From CAZOBJ01 sp964577825 (GTDB lineage Bacteria > Planctomycetota > SZUA-567 > JAFGNG01), in assembly GCA_964577825.1 (NCBI GenBank), contig CAZOBJ010000002.1:10902-74901 (forward strand): a DNA stretch of 64,000 nt, read 5' to 3'. Each line of letters begins with the position of its first letter. The stretch's first letter is position 1. The notes under the pieces are model-generated. The model was given only the letters and a program-made list of their open reading frames with translations, had not been told where the DNA came from and searched no databases. Shown here in pieces: positions 26,045 through 35,832 of the stretch. Both the position numbers and the translations under genes were made by a program.

Positions 26045-28936
26045 CTAGAGCACCTGGCCCCGGCCGTCCCATTCCTCGCCCCGGGCGCCGGCACTGGCCG
26101 CGTCGCGCCAGGGGCCGTCCGGCGTGGCCGCGGCCTGGAGCGGCGCCTCCGGGTCTTCGGCGCGCAGGTACACGGACATCCCGTGGCCGACGTTCACGAC
26201 CTTCACCAGGAGCACGTTGTCGCCGGCCTCGAGCCGCGCGGTGAACTGCGCCTGGTCCGGGCCCACGTGGCGCTCGTCCGCGCTGCCCACCCGGCGGAAG
26301 ACCTCCTCGCCGTTGACGAGCACCTTGCACGCGTCGTCGTTGCCGATCCAGAAGCGCACGGTCTGCGCGGCCTCGGACCGCAGCACGGTGCGCAGGTATC
26401 CCGCCACGCCCGGTCGGTTGACCCCGGTCCTGAGCACCATCTCCGACTGGCCGTGCAGGTTCACCTGGGGGCCGGCCATCTTGTCCCAGCGGACCTCCAC
26501 ACCCTCCAGGCCCGTGTACACCGCGTCGAGCGACGGGTCGGCCTCCGGGCCGAGCTCCTGGTCCAGGCCGCGCTCTGCGCCGGCCGGCACGGCAAAGGGA
26601 CCGGCCACCATCCAGTCGATGAGGTAGTCCTCGGTGGGCCGCCACTTCTCCAGGGAATAGGTGCCCGGGTCTTCGGGGTCGTAGTCCGCGGGGGGATCGG
26701 CCAGGAACTCGCGCACCTTGGCCTGCACGTCCACGCGCGGGTAGTCGAAGCACCGGTCGCTGTCCGGGTACGCGGGACACGCGCCCGGCGCGAGACTGAG
26801 CTCCACGATGTCGTGGATCTCGATGCGCGGGATCTTCACCACGGCGCGCCCGTCCTGCGCGACCACCTCGAGCGGGGTGCCCGCGGGCTGGAGGGTCGCG
26901 GCCCGGACCTGCTCGGGCTTGAACGCGGTGCGTAGTGCGCAGTCAACCGCGGGCAGCACGTCCTCGGTTTCGGGCACCATGTCCGTCGTCATGGTCACGC
27001 GTCCGGGCGCGCTCTGGAAGTTCACGAGATGCACGAGCATCCGGTCCCGGTCGGGCTGGGCCCAAGCGACCAGCTCCACGGAGCTGGGCGCGTCCAGGCG
27101 CACGAGCGCACGGCGGTCGATCTCCTCGGCGAGCGGCCACTCCACCACGAGCCGGCGCAGGCTGGGCGTGCCCACGCGCTGGTAGGTTTCGAACATGCGG
27201 CCCGCGTGGTACAGGCACCGCCCCCGGCCCACCCGGTGCTCCACCAGGCCGGGCCCCTCGGGCTCGAGTTTGGTGTACGCGTTATGCAGCACGCTCGTTG
27301 CCTTGTCCGGGTCCTTGCGGTACCGGTCGTGCAGAGGCACGAGCTGGGTGGCGTCCTTGTCCGCGCGGCACACGAGCGCCGGGCCCGCGAGCGTGATGTT
27401 GCGGTGCTCCCAGGCCGCGGTCTCGTACAGCCCGTCGGGCAGGGGAAGCTGAATGCCGTGGGACCCGCGCACCGGCCGCAGCTCGCGGCCCGCGTACCGG
27501 ACGCCGAACAGGTCCGCGAGGCCGAAGTCCGCGCGCGGCACACCCCACTCGTCGGCCAGAGACGTGCGAAAGTCCGCGACCAGGGTGCCGCCCTCGTGCA
27601 CGTACTTGCGAAGCGCGTCCCGCTCCGCGTCGCTCATGCACACGACCTCCGGGAGCACCACCACCGCGTACTCGCCGAGCCGGCCCAGGTCGCGCCGGGT
27701 GAGCACGTCCACGGGCAGGTGCGCCTGCTGGAGCATGAGGTAGGCCCCGTCCAGGGCGTGCACGTGCGCGGAATACCGGTCCGGCGCGTCCTCGAACGGA
27801 TTGAACCGGATCGACTCCTGGCTCACGTACAGGCCCGCGAACCGCACGGGCTCGCCCGCGCCGCGCCAGGGGTAGCGCGCCTTGGTGAACGCGCTCGTCT
27901 CTTGGGTCAGGCCCAGGGCCCCGGGGTTGAGCTTGCCCACCCGGTCGATCATGCTCGACGGATACGCGCTCGTGCCGCCATGGGCCGGGGTCATGCTGGA
28001 GACCGCCTCGTACGGCTTGGGCGGGATTACGGACAGGACCCCGTGGAGGATCGGGTCGTACAGGAACTCGAACGGGTACCTGCCCCGCGACAGGGCCCGG
28101 TACATGTGCGCAAGCACGGCGAGACGCGCGGTGCCGCACCGCCCCGCGCCGAACCCGAAGCCGATGCCCGGGTCGTGCGTAAGGTAGTCGGTGGCGGTGG
28201 GCACCTCGTACAGATCGGTTGTCCTCTCCACGAACATGTTCGTCACCAGCGTCGCCCCGGGTTGGTGGGCCTGGAGCACGGACCGCAGTTCGCGGATGTA
28301 CCGGGCCTCGTCCTGGTCGCGCCACACGCGGTGCACCTGCCAGGGCACGCTCTTGGGGTCGATGACCCGGGGCGGTGCGAGGCCGGTCTCGGCCTTGAAC
28401 CGGCGCGCGCACTCCGGGCACAAGAGCGGGCCGCGGGCGCTGAGCATGTCCACGTACATGCCCTGCATGGGGTAGCGGCGGGCGAGCTCGTCGATCTGGG
28501 CCTTGACGAAGTCGCCGTATCCGGTGTTGAAGCACAGGCCGGTCTTGTTGTTCGGGCCCGCCTCGGGATAGTAGTGGAACCACTCGCGCGGTCCCCAGTC
28601 GGTGAACCGGTAGTGCGCGAACTCGAACACGCCCAGGAACGCGACGTCGAGCTTCTGCGCCTCGTCCGCGGCCTCGCCGAACACGTCCCGGCCCTTCAGG
28701 CCCGTGTGCATGTGCCCGGGCTCGACTTCGGTGGGGTAGAAGCAGTTGCCCGCGTGGCAGGACGCGTAGAAGTAGACCGCATCCACGCCCGCGTCGGAAA
28801 GGCGGCGGATGATCTCGCGGCCGTCCATTTCGGACAAGAGGTCCGGGATCGTTGCGTTCTGGTCGTAGTCGACCGTGTGCATGCCGATGAAGAACCGGTA
28901 CGGATAGTCCTCCGGCCATCGCTTTGCCTTGCTCAT
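26045..28936 (-). CDS. Large glycosidase-like protein (GHL6 / beta-galactosidase trimerisation-like)
   Basis: This 963-residue protein has no signal peptide. Residues about 15-400 look like a TIM-barrel of the hypothetical glycosyl hydrolase 6 type: AGVDAVYFYASCHAG, LGVFEFAHYRF, a YVDMLSARGPLLCPECARRF segment with a likely structural CxxC, and NMF strand ends. Residues about 420-520 resemble the GATase-like trimerisation domain of GH42 beta-galactosidases (YAVVVLPEVVCMSDAERDALRKYV). The C-terminal 170 residues form a beta-rich domain ending in LEAGDNVLLVKVVN, like a PA14- or CBM-type module. Substrate is unknown. It lies 47 bases upstream of the sulfatase, which suggests a sulfated glycan. 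Catalytic residues cannot be assigned with confidence. Confidence 0.65.
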   Translation of the reverse strand: MSKAKRWPEDYPYRFFIGMHTVDYDQNATIPDLLSEMDGREIIRRLSDAGVDAVYFYASCHAGNCFYPTEVEPGHMHTGLKGRDVFGEAADEAQKLDVAFLGVFEFAHYRFTDWGPREWFHYYPEAGPNNKTGLCFNTGYGDFVKAQIDELARRYPMQGMYVDMLSARGPLLCPECARRFKAETGLAPPRVIDPKSVPWQVHRVWRDQDEARYIRELRSVLQAHQPGATLVTNMFVERTTDLYEVPTATDYLTHDPGIGFGFGAGRCGTARLAVLAHMYRALSRGRYPFEFLYDPILHGVLSVIPPKPYEAVSSMTPAHGGTSAYPSSMIDRVGKLNPGALGLTQETSAFTKARYPWRGAGEPVRFAGLYVSQESIRFNPFEDAPDRYSAHVHALDGAYLMLQQAHLPVDVLTRRDLGRLGEYAVVVLPEVVCMSDAERDALRKYVHEGGTLVADFRTSLADEWGVPRADFGLADLFGVRYAGRELRPVRGSHGIQLPLPDGLYETAAWEHRNITLAGPALVCRADKDATQLVPLHDRYRKDPDKATSVLHNAYTKLEPEGPGLVEHRVGRGRCLYHAGRMFETYQRVGTPSLRRLVVEWPLAEEIDRRALVRLDAPSSVELVAWAQPDRDRMLVHLVNFQSAPGRVTMTTDMVPETEDVLPAVDCALRTAFKPEQVRAATLQPAGTPLEVVAQDGRAVVKIPRIEIHDIVELSLAPGACPAYPDSDRCFDYPRVDVQAKVREFLADPPADYDPEDPGTYSLEKWRPTEDYLIDWMVAGPFAVPAGAERGLDQELGPEADPSLDAVYTGLEGVEVRWDKMAGPQVNLHGQSEMVLRTGVNRPGVAGYLRTVLRSEAAQTVRFWIGNDDACKVLVNGEEVFRRVGSADERHVGPDQAQFTARLEAGDNVLLVKVVNVGHGMSVYLRAEDPEAPLQAAATPDGPWRDAASAGARGEEWDGRGQVL

Positions 28937-28956
28937 ACGAAAGGTCCCCGGTCTGT

Positions 28957-28975
28957 GCGGGCCTGTGCGGCCCGC
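28957..28975 (-). terminator. Hairpin between two glycosidase-like genes
   Basis: A 7-bp perfect stem (28957-28963 with 28969-28975, GCGGGCC/GGCCCGC) around a 5-base loop lies 24 bases after the stop of the upstream gene. There is no T-tract, so it may stabilise mRNA rather than terminate. Confidence 0.3.
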
Positions 28976-28999
28976 CGATGTGCGTGCGTGTCCGATTCC

Positions 29000-31078
29000 C
29001 TACCGTTGGCACGCGCCCATGACGAACAGATGCGCCGACGCGGGCGCGAACGTGAAGCGCTTCTGCGTGGCTTTCTCCAACTTCGTCTCCAAGACCCCGG
29101 TTTGCGGATGGATGCGGCGCAGGCCCACCGGGCCGGGCCCAGTGTCGCGCGCGGCCTCCGAACCCGGGGCCGGAGGCAGCGGGGGCGCAGACCCGGGCGC
29201 GCGCCCGCAGGCCGCGGGGTCGAAGGTGACCGTCGCCGTCTGCTCCCGGTCGGTGTGGTTGACGAGCACCACGAGCGCCTCGCCCTCGTGCAAAAAGCTT
29301 CCGCTCAGCACACACGGGATGCCCTGCTTGGGGGGCTTGCCCTCTTCGTACACGAGGTCCATGGTCTCGCACTCCACGGGCGCGGGCGGCAGCCACTGCC
29401 CGAGGTTCAGCCACGGGCGGCCGGCCATGTGCGCGCGCACGAGCGTCTTCACGTATTCGAGCTTGGGCAGGTACGGCTCCCGGTTCTCGTCGCCGCGGAA
29501 CGCGCCGCAGATGCCCAGCTGCCCGCCGCCCACCAGCACCAGCGCGTCCGAGAGGCGGAACGCGTCCATGTTCGTGTCCGACCCCTTGTTCGAGGTGCCG
29601 TAGGTCAGGCGATAGTCGTGGTACACGCTTTGGCTGAGCGGAATGGGCATGACCTGCGCGACGCCCGTGAGCCCCCGCAGCCGGCCGAGCGTATACCCCA
29701 GGTCCAGATCGAAGAGGTCCATGAAGCACTCGATGTACCCTTCGCTCGTGACGATCTTGGTGGGGCCCTTGGCCTTGATCTCGCGCTGGACGCGCTCGAC
29801 GAGGGTCCGGTACCCGCGCACCCAGTGGTCGTGCCCGCCGGGCGGATGATCGTGGTTCTCGGCGAAGCACGGCAGGGCGTTGCACGCGGTCACCTGGTCC
29901 AGGTACGCGCCGTCGAGCTCGCAGGTGTCGATCAGGGAATGCACGAGCGTGCACGTGAGGTCGTGGAAAGGCCGCGCCGTGGGGCACATGGTCCAGGCCA
30001 GCCCCAGGCCCGGCCAAACGGTGCCCTCGCCCTTCTCGTCGCGCACGATCCACTTGTCGCCGTCGGCCTCCTGGAAGCTGCGCGTCTCCGAGCTCCACAG
30101 CCGGCAGTCGAGGTACGGAATCACGAGCACCCCGAGCTCGTGNNNNNNNNNNNNNNNNNNNNNNNNNNNNNNNNNNNNNNNNNNNNNNNNNNNNNNNNNN
30201 NNNNNNNNNNNNNNNNNNNNNNNNNNNNNNNNNNNNNNNNNNCCCTTGCCGCACCACACCTGGCCCAGGGCCCAGGACCGGTACAGGGCCGAGGCGTTCC
30301 ACCACGGACCCGGATACACGCCCACCATGACGGGGTAGAAGCTCGACAGGCCCGCGCCCGGCGCGGTGCGGTCCTCGGGATACTGCTTGGCCACGAGCGC
30401 CGCGTGCGCGCCGTCCTTGCCGTCCGCGTACAGGCCGAACCGCTTGTACAGGGCGGCGCTGTCGTGCACGCCGAAGTACAGCCCCCCCAGGTCCGGCCGG
30501 CCGTAGGCCATAAACTGCATGGCCCACATCCCGGGATACGAGTCCGCGATGTTCGCGCCGCCCTCGGTGTCGAACGCGGCGTACTCCATCCGGGTCTCGT
30601 CGCTCACCTCGGCGCGATGGTGGTTGACTACGGTCACCGGGTCCGGGGTCAGCGTCCCCGAGCTGCGAGGCGCGGCGAGCTCGCCCCCGCCCTCGGGGAA
30701 GGCGGCCAGGCCGCTCACTCTCGGGTAGGCCACCTGCCACAGGGCGCAGTCGGTGTCGTTCTCTACCTCCACGGTCCAGGAGGCGAGCGGCTCGTCTTCG
30801 GGCAGGCGCACCGTGGCCGTGACCGCGAGCGCCCCCCAGTCGCCGGACACGGTCCAGTGCGCGGTCAGGGCGCGGGGCTCCGCGCGCACGGCCGGCGCGT
30901 CGCTCGGGACCACGGCGCGCACCTCGCCCGCCGCGTCTCGCAGCTGCACCTCCCACGCATGGGTAAGCGCCTCCGGGTCGATGGGGATCTCCACGTCGCC
31001 CGCGCCGTTCGCCAACCCGGCGAGCCGCCCCCGGTCGTCAAAGGTCAGGCGCACGTGCGCGTTCTCCAGGGTGTGCAT
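29000..31078 (-). CDS. Glycosidase-like protein of the DUF6259 type, interrupted by a gap
   Basis: The N-terminal 275 residues form a beta-sandwich typical of GH31/GH36-like or DUF6259 proteins (an opening LENAHVRLTFDDRGRLAGL, then long alternating strands). After the gap a barrel-like region follows: GVLVIPYLDCRLWSS, then LDGAYLDQVTACNALPC, where the Asp could be catalytic, and TSEGYIECFMDLFD. A C-terminal beta domain ends the protein. No signal peptide is visible. Both flanks read in the same frame across the 100 N, probably by chance, so the true length is unknown (692 positions including 34 unknown). I am fairly sure it is carbohydrate-active, less sure of the family. It is 63 bases upstream of the GHL6-like gene. 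Confidence 0.6.
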   Translation of the reverse strand: MHTLENAHVRLTFDDRGRLAGLANGAGDVEIPIDPEALTHAWEVQLRDAAGEVRAVVPSDAPAVRAEPRALTAHWTVSGDWGALAVTATVRLPEDEPLASWTVEVENDTDCALWQVAYPRVSGLAAFPEGGGELAAPRSSGTLTPDPVTVVNHHRAEVSDETRMEYAAFDTEGGANIADSYPGMWAMQFMAYGRPDLGGLYFGVHDSAALYKRFGLYADGKDGAHAALVAKQYPEDRTAPGAGLSSFYPVMVGVYPGPWWNASALYRSWALGQVWCGKXXXXXXXXXXXXXXXXXXXXXXXXXXXXXXXXXXHELGVLVIPYLDCRLWSSETRSFQEADGDKWIVRDEKGEGTVWPGLGLAWTMCPTARPFHDLTCTLVHSLIDTCELDGAYLDQVTACNALPCFAENHDHPPGGHDHWVRGYRTLVERVQREIKAKGPTKIVTSEGYIECFMDLFDLDLGYTLGRLRGLTGVAQVMPIPLSQSVYHDYRLTYGTSNKGSDTNMDAFRLSDALVLVGGGQLGICGAFRGDENREPYLPKLEYVKTLVRAHMAGRPWLNLGQWLPPAPVECETMDLVYEEGKPPKQGIPCVLSGSFLHEGEALVVLVNHTDREQTATVTFDPAACGRAPGSAPPLPPAPGSEAARDTGPGPVGLRRIHPQTGVLETKLEKATQKRFTFAPASAHLFVMGACQR
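30143..30242. other. 100-N assembly gap inside the DUF6259-like gene
   Basis: Exactly 100 N. The flanking bases do not overlap each other, unlike the gap at 17227, so real sequence of unknown length is missing. Confidence 0.9.
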
Positions 31079-31172
31079 CCGATTCTCCTCTTTGCGCGTC
31101 CATATCCGCGTCAGAACGTGCCTGTCAGATCGCCCCGGCCTTCAGGCATTCCGCGAGACGTGTCCGCCTCCG

Positions 31173-31742
31173 CTACGGTGCGGCCAGGGCGGCGCCCATC
31201 TCGGCCGCGCGGCGGACCTCGGGATGGTTCGCGTCGATCACCGGCTCGTGGCTGCACGCGGGGACCTTCAACCGCGCCGCCGTAGGGATGTCGAAGTAGA
31301 AGGCCATGCGCTTCTCCATCCAGTCGAGGATATAGTCGTACTGCGTCGCGCCGAGCGCGCCGTAGGTGATGCCGGACACGAACCGCGTGCCCGCGTGCGG
31401 CCAGTAGCTTTGCAGCGACGGGCTCAGGTAGCAATAGGTGCGCTGGACAAAGGCCATGAGCTGCGCGGTGATGTGGTCGAGATACACCGGGCTGGCGAGC
31501 ACGAGCACGTCCACGTCCGGGAGCAGCCGGTAGAAGCGCTGCATGTCGTCCTGGATGACGCACACCTTGGCCGGATCGGCCTTGCATGCCTTGCACGCGG
31601 AGCACCCCCGGAGGGTCAGGCCCGCGAGCTCAGCGAACTCGGCCTCGGCGCCCGCGCCGCGCGCGCCCTGCAACAGGCCTTGCACGAGCACCGCCGTGTT
31701 CCCGCCCGCGCGGCCGCTGCCGTTGATGCCCAGGAACTTCAC
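31173..31742 (-). CDS. Flavodoxin-fold NAD(P)H-dependent oxidoreductase
   Basis: The 189-residue protein begins with a strand and FMN phosphate loop (LGINGSGRAGGNTAVLV), then a CSACKACK motif (C47, C50, C53, with C61 following), and SPVYLDHITAQLMAF as the second FMN loop. This is the NADPH-dependent FMN reductase / iron-sulfur flavoprotein family; the cysteine cluster resembles that of iron-sulfur flavoproteins but spacing is not exact. The C-terminal residues HEPVIDANHPEV are not diagnostic. It stands between two glycan-degradation genes, about 94 bases from the next gene, and may be a passenger in that locus. Its electron partner is unknown. Confidence 0.8.
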   Translation of the reverse strand: MKFLGINGSGRAGGNTAVLVQGLLQGARGAGAEAEFAELAGLTLRGCSACKACKADPAKVCVIQDDMQRFYRLLPDVDVLVLASPVYLDHITAQLMAFVQRTYCYLSPSLQSYWPHAGTRFVSGITYGALGATQYDYILDWMEKRMAFYFDIPTAARLKVPACSHEPVIDANHPEVRRAAEMGAALAAP

Positions 31743-31788
31743 GCTCGATCTCCGTATGCGCTTCGAGCGCCTTCTCTGCCACCTCGTC

Positions 31789-31824
31789 CTCTCCCGCTCC
31801 CTTTGGGAGAGGGTTGGAGCGGGG
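31789..31824. repeat. Palindromic repeat related to type B
   Basis: CTCTCCCGCTCCCTTTGGGAGAGG followed by GTTGGAGCGGGG. Compared with 2701-2736 it keeps the CTCTCC...GGGAGAGGG hairpin and a purine-rich tail. It lies in the 129-bp gap between the flavodoxin-like gene and the 1297-residue secreted protein gene. Confidence 0.7.
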
Positions 31825-31871
31825 TACGCAGCTTACTCACGCCTGCCGGCGCGCGGCCCGGGATTCGCAGC

Positions 31872-34800
31872 TCAGTCCTTGAACTCCTGGAGCGTCTGCT
31901 GCGTAAGCGTCCAGAACCGCCAGTTCGTGGCCAGATGCCAGGCACGCGCGACCTGGCCATCGGCCAGGGCCTGCCGGCCCTCGGCGATCGCCGCACGCAG
32001 GAACTCTGTATCCTCTGCGCTGAGCGCTGCAAGGACCTCCGCACGTTCGACCAAGTCGCTCGCCTCGTCGAAGAGCGCGCGCGTGTGCGCCACCTCCTCG
32101 ACGGGCACGGGCTCGTTGGACCACAGGGCCACCCGCGCGCCCTCGGTGTCCGCGCGGAACGCGGCGATGCCGTACGGGGCCAGGCGCACCGTGATGCTCC
32201 CGGGCCCGACCTCCTCACCGGTCACGAGGTTCTCGACTCGCTCGGCGCCGGTGAGCTGGATCTCTCCTTCAATGGGCCAGTATCCCGGGTTGACCACGTA
32301 CAGGTAATAGCCGCCCCCGGTGCGCAGCTCGCGCAGGGCCAGGTTCGTGGTGAACCCGGTCTCGGCCACGGGCTGGAACTTGCCCCGCGGCAGCCGGCGC
32401 AGCACCCGGCTGTACTCGCGCACCTTCTGCTCCCAGCCGACGTTCACGTTCACATCCGTGAACCCGAACAGGAGCAGGTCCGGGTCCGCGCCGATCATGG
32501 CCTGGGCATAGGGTTCCTTGAAGTAGTCCCCCGTGGCCTGCGGGTGGAAGCGGCCGGCGGAGGTGTCGATCGTCCACTCGTACTCGGCCTTCGTGCCGGG
32601 CGGGCTCTCGTATTGGAGCTCGTCCCACTGGTTCATGATGAACACGGCCCGGCGCTCCGGATGATCGTAGGTGCGCAGCACCTCCTCGCCCACGTGGTGC
32701 TCCCAGTAGGCCGCGTACGCGTCCCGCGGCCCGTGGCGCAGGGCGTGGTGGAGCTCCGCGCCCATCATCCATCGGCCGTAGTACACGTTCGGATCGTCGC
32801 GGAAGGCCGCCGGATCGTGGCCAATCTGGCGGATGAAGTCGCGATAGGCCATGCCGCTTCGCACGTAGGTGCGCACGTGCTTGGTGTCCATGTACAGGAA
32901 CAGGAGCATCAGCCGCTCCGGATCGGAGGCGACCAACAGGTCCCGCGCGGGCTGCACGAACTCGCCCAGGCTCCGGCACCGCCATCCGGTCCATTGGGGC
33001 TTCACGTCCTCTTGCATCACGAACGAATAACGCTTCTGAAAGCGCTGCGGGTCCTCGGCGGACACGGGCACGTGCACGCCGGTGTCTTCCTCGAACGCGG
33101 CGAAGGTGCGGTCGTCGTACGAGTACAGGTACGGCTGCTGGAAATCGCAGTAGTAGCTGGGCATCCACAGGTCGTCCGGGTACATGAGCACCTGCACGCC
33201 GCGGAAGCTCTGCTTGTGGCCGAACTTCTTGATCATGTCCTGGATCACGTCCCGGAACCCGGCGCGCACCCGGGGGTGATTCGGGTTCAGCGGATGGATG
33301 GGACGCCCGAAGTCGTAGAAGATCCCACCGTTGCGATTGACCAGCCGCACGGTGTCGCGCCCCCGGGCGAGCTGGCTGGCGTTGGTCATGCCCAGCGACC
33401 CCTGCCCCATGCTCCAGTGCTGCGAGTACTCCACACCCACGGCGAACTCCACGCCATTGGCGTCCAGCACCTCGGCGAGCACACTCTTGATGCACCACGG
33501 CACCCGGCCCGTGGGGATGGTCACTGGCCAGCGGTACGGGGTGTTGCCCTCGTTGTATTGAAACACGCCCATCACGTGGAAGTCCTGACCCGTGAACCTG
33601 AGGTACTGGGCGTAGTTCTCCGTGGCCTCTTGGAACAGGATCAAGTCCTGAATCAACGCCCGGACCGGCACGGTCTCGCCCGCCCTGATCTGCTCGTCGG
33701 TGAACAGGCGGCGCTCGTGGCGCACGCCCAGGTTCTTGGTGAACCCGCTGCCCAGATGGGTGCGCTCGGTATGAATTCCGAACCGGCGCGGCGAGTCCTG
33801 GGGCAGGCGCATGGCCGGCAACCTGCCGGCGATCCGGTACACGCGCACGCGCGCGGCGGCCGCCGCGGTGCCGGTCAGGCCGCTGGCCACGTCGATGGAG
33901 TGCGGGCCGGCGTCCGCGACATGCAGAAAGCGCAGGGTGCGCATCTCGTCGGTGAGCGGCAGCTTCACGCCCGTGCAGATCTGCACCCCGGCCTGGCTGG
34001 CGTAGATGCGTTCGGGTTTGACGAGCTTTCCGGTCTCCTCGTCCACCTCGGAGAGCGGGGCCTTGGTCACGGACACGCAGATGAACCGGTCCTTGTCATT
34101 GGGATAGTCCACTTCGATCATGTACCAGCTGCCCGGACGTTCGAACTCGAACTCGTACAGGAACGCGCACCCGCGTCCGACCTGGGTCTCCCGATAGCGC
34201 AGGCCGTCCCGGTCCACGATCCGCGGCTCGGCGACCGCCACGGCCTCGCGGCCCTCGTACGCGGTCTCCACCCACCGGTGCTCGTCCGCCGGGTCGGTGA
34301 AGTCGATCGTGTCCTCGAGCGTCAGGTCCAGGCCCTCGGTGTACGTGCTGCCGTCGACCTTGTCCATGGGGATGGGCCCGGTGACCATGAGCGGCTCGCG
34401 GGGGCGCTCGGCCAGCACTTCGTCCCCGTCGCGCAGGCTGAGACGCAAGCTGTACACGCCCCGGTCGCGCTCGCCCAGGTCCAGGACACGGGTGAGCGCC
34501 CCTTCGTAGACCTGTTGCAGGGTGGCCTCGCCCGCGTCCACCGCTTGTCCGCCGTCCAGGGTCTCCCGGCGCAGCCACCAGTGGAGCACGGGCTCGCGCC
34601 CGGCCCATCCGGACGGGGCCTGCACGCGCACCTGTACGGGCTTGGCAGCGTCGAAGAACAGCTTGCCCCCGTCCGCCGCGCGCAACAGGAGCGCCCCATC
34701 GTAGCCCGGCAGGGCATTGCCGTGGTGCATGTTGACGTAGGGAGGCGCTGCATCCGTAACCTGGACCCAGTCCGCGTCGTCGAACCCGGGCTCGCACCAG

Positions 34801-35765
34801 CCCTCGGCCGCGGTGCGGCTGTAGCGCCAGGCCTCGTCCGTGCCCACGCGCACGGTCTCGCCCGAGCCGAGCACCACTTGCGCCTGCGCATAGTAGAACG
34901 GCCGGTGGCCGGCCGTGGGGCCCACCCGCCGGCCGTAGATGCCGATGCAGTTGCGCCCGGGCCGCAGGTACGCGCTGATGTCCGCGGCCGAGGTCGCCCA
35001 GTAGATGCCCCACCAGGTGTGCGGAAACCGGCGTATGCCGTCGGTGCGGTCCACCAGCTGTCCGTTTACATACACCTGGACGCTGTTGCCGGCCTCGGCG
35101 ATGGCGCGGAAGACCTGCGCATTCTCGGGCAGATCGAACTCGTACCGGCAGTAGCCCTCGACCACCGGCTGGCGCACACGGACCGATTCGATGGCCACCT
35201 CGGTCCCGGGCTCGCCCTGGACCGTGAGCTCGAATCCGTCGGGTACCGGGAACTGGAGCTCGTACGGTTCGAGCACCACGGTCTGCCAAGCGTCTCCTTC
35301 CAGCGTGCCCCGGTACACGGGCCGGTTGTCCGCCCGGCCGTACCCCCCGCGCCGGCCGTCGGCCCAGATCGCGGCCTGCCAGTCGGTCCTGGCGCCCTGC
35401 AGGTGCCGCGCGCGCACCTCGATGACATTGATCTCCTCGAAGAGCTCCGGGCGCTGCGCGAGCTCGACCCGGTTGCCGTAGTTGCCCCAGCCGAGGACCG
35501 CCTTGTCCGCGCCCAGGCGGAAGGTCAGCGCCCCGCCCGCCACGCGCAGGTCCTCGACCTCGGGGCTGAAATAGGTGAACCCGCCCCGGTCGTCGCCCTG
35601 GAAGCGGATCACCTTTTCGTTGTAGGCCTGCTCAGGGATGAGCTGCCGCGCCCAAAAGCAGTCCTGGGCCGTTCGGTCCGCGGGCGGCTCGGCCTCGCCC
35701 GCCCACACGGAACCCAGAACCAGTACGACCCATGCGATCACGCTCCCGCGTCCCCTGGCGCTCAT
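31872..35765 (-). CDS. Secreted 1297-residue carbohydrate-active-like protein
   Basis: A Sec signal peptide (SVIAWVVLVLGSVWAGEA) directs this protein out of the cytoplasm. An N-terminal beta region (about 40-200) is followed by a galactose-binding-like/GH2 N-terminal-like domain (about 205-350, with ISAYLRPGRNCIGIYG and FDDADW). A further beta region (about 350-660) leads to a barrel-like segment (about 700-1130) containing NPNHPRVRAGFRDVIQDMIKKFG and an Asp/Glu-rich active-site candidate set (MYPDD, NQWDE). It ends in a helical stretch (about 1230-1297). I do not recognise the exact family; the pattern suggests a large glycoside hydrolase. It probably starts the degradation locus together with the 415-residue secreted protein 67 bases upstream. 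Confidence 0.6.
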   Translation of the reverse strand: MSARGRGSVIAWVVLVLGSVWAGEAEPPADRTAQDCFWARQLIPEQAYNEKVIRFQGDDRGGFTYFSPEVEDLRVAGGALTFRLGADKAVLGWGNYGNRVELAQRPELFEEINVIEVRARHLQGARTDWQAAIWADGRRGGYGRADNRPVYRGTLEGDAWQTVVLEPYELQFPVPDGFELTVQGEPGTEVAIESVRVRQPVVEGYCRYEFDLPENAQVFRAIAEAGNSVQVYVNGQLVDRTDGIRRFPHTWWGIYWATSAADISAYLRPGRNCIGIYGRRVGPTAGHRPFYYAQAQVVLGSGETVRVGTDEAWRYSRTAAEGWCEPGFDDADWVQVTDAAPPYVNMHHGNALPGYDGALLLRAADGGKLFFDAAKPVQVRVQAPSGWAGREPVLHWWLRRETLDGGQAVDAGEATLQQVYEGALTRVLDLGERDRGVYSLRLSLRDGDEVLAERPREPLMVTGPIPMDKVDGSTYTEGLDLTLEDTIDFTDPADEHRWVETAYEGREAVAVAEPRIVDRDGLRYRETQVGRGCAFLYEFEFERPGSWYMIEVDYPNDKDRFICVSVTKAPLSEVDEETGKLVKPERIYASQAGVQICTGVKLPLTDEMRTLRFLHVADAGPHSIDVASGLTGTAAAAARVRVYRIAGRLPAMRLPQDSPRRFGIHTERTHLGSGFTKNLGVRHERRLFTDEQIRAGETVPVRALIQDLILFQEATENYAQYLRFTGQDFHVMGVFQYNEGNTPYRWPVTIPTGRVPWCIKSVLAEVLDANGVEFAVGVEYSQHWSMGQGSLGMTNASQLARGRDTVRLVNRNGGIFYDFGRPIHPLNPNHPRVRAGFRDVIQDMIKKFGHKQSFRGVQVLMYPDDLWMPSYYCDFQQPYLYSYDDRTFAAFEEDTGVHVPVSAEDPQRFQKRYSFVMQEDVKPQWTGWRCRSLGEFVQPARDLLVASDPERLMLLFLYMDTKHVRTYVRSGMAYRDFIRQIGHDPAAFRDDPNVYYGRWMMGAELHHALRHGPRDAYAAYWEHHVGEEVLRTYDHPERRAVFIMNQWDELQYESPPGTKAEYEWTIDTSAGRFHPQATGDYFKEPYAQAMIGADPDLLLFGFTDVNVNVGWEQKVREYSRVLRRLPRGKFQPVAETGFTTNLALRELRTGGGYYLYVVNPGYWPIEGEIQLTGAERVENLVTGEEVGPGSITVRLAPYGIAAFRADTEGARVALWSNEPVPVEEVAHTRALFDEASDLVERAEVLAALSAEDTEFLRAAIAEGRQALADGQVARAWHLATNWRFWTLTQQTLQEFKD

Positions 35766-35832
35766 GGTCGCTCGCTCCCGTTCTCTCGCACGCAGGGCGT
35801 GCCCGGGCCGGTATGCAGCTACGCAGTGCGCG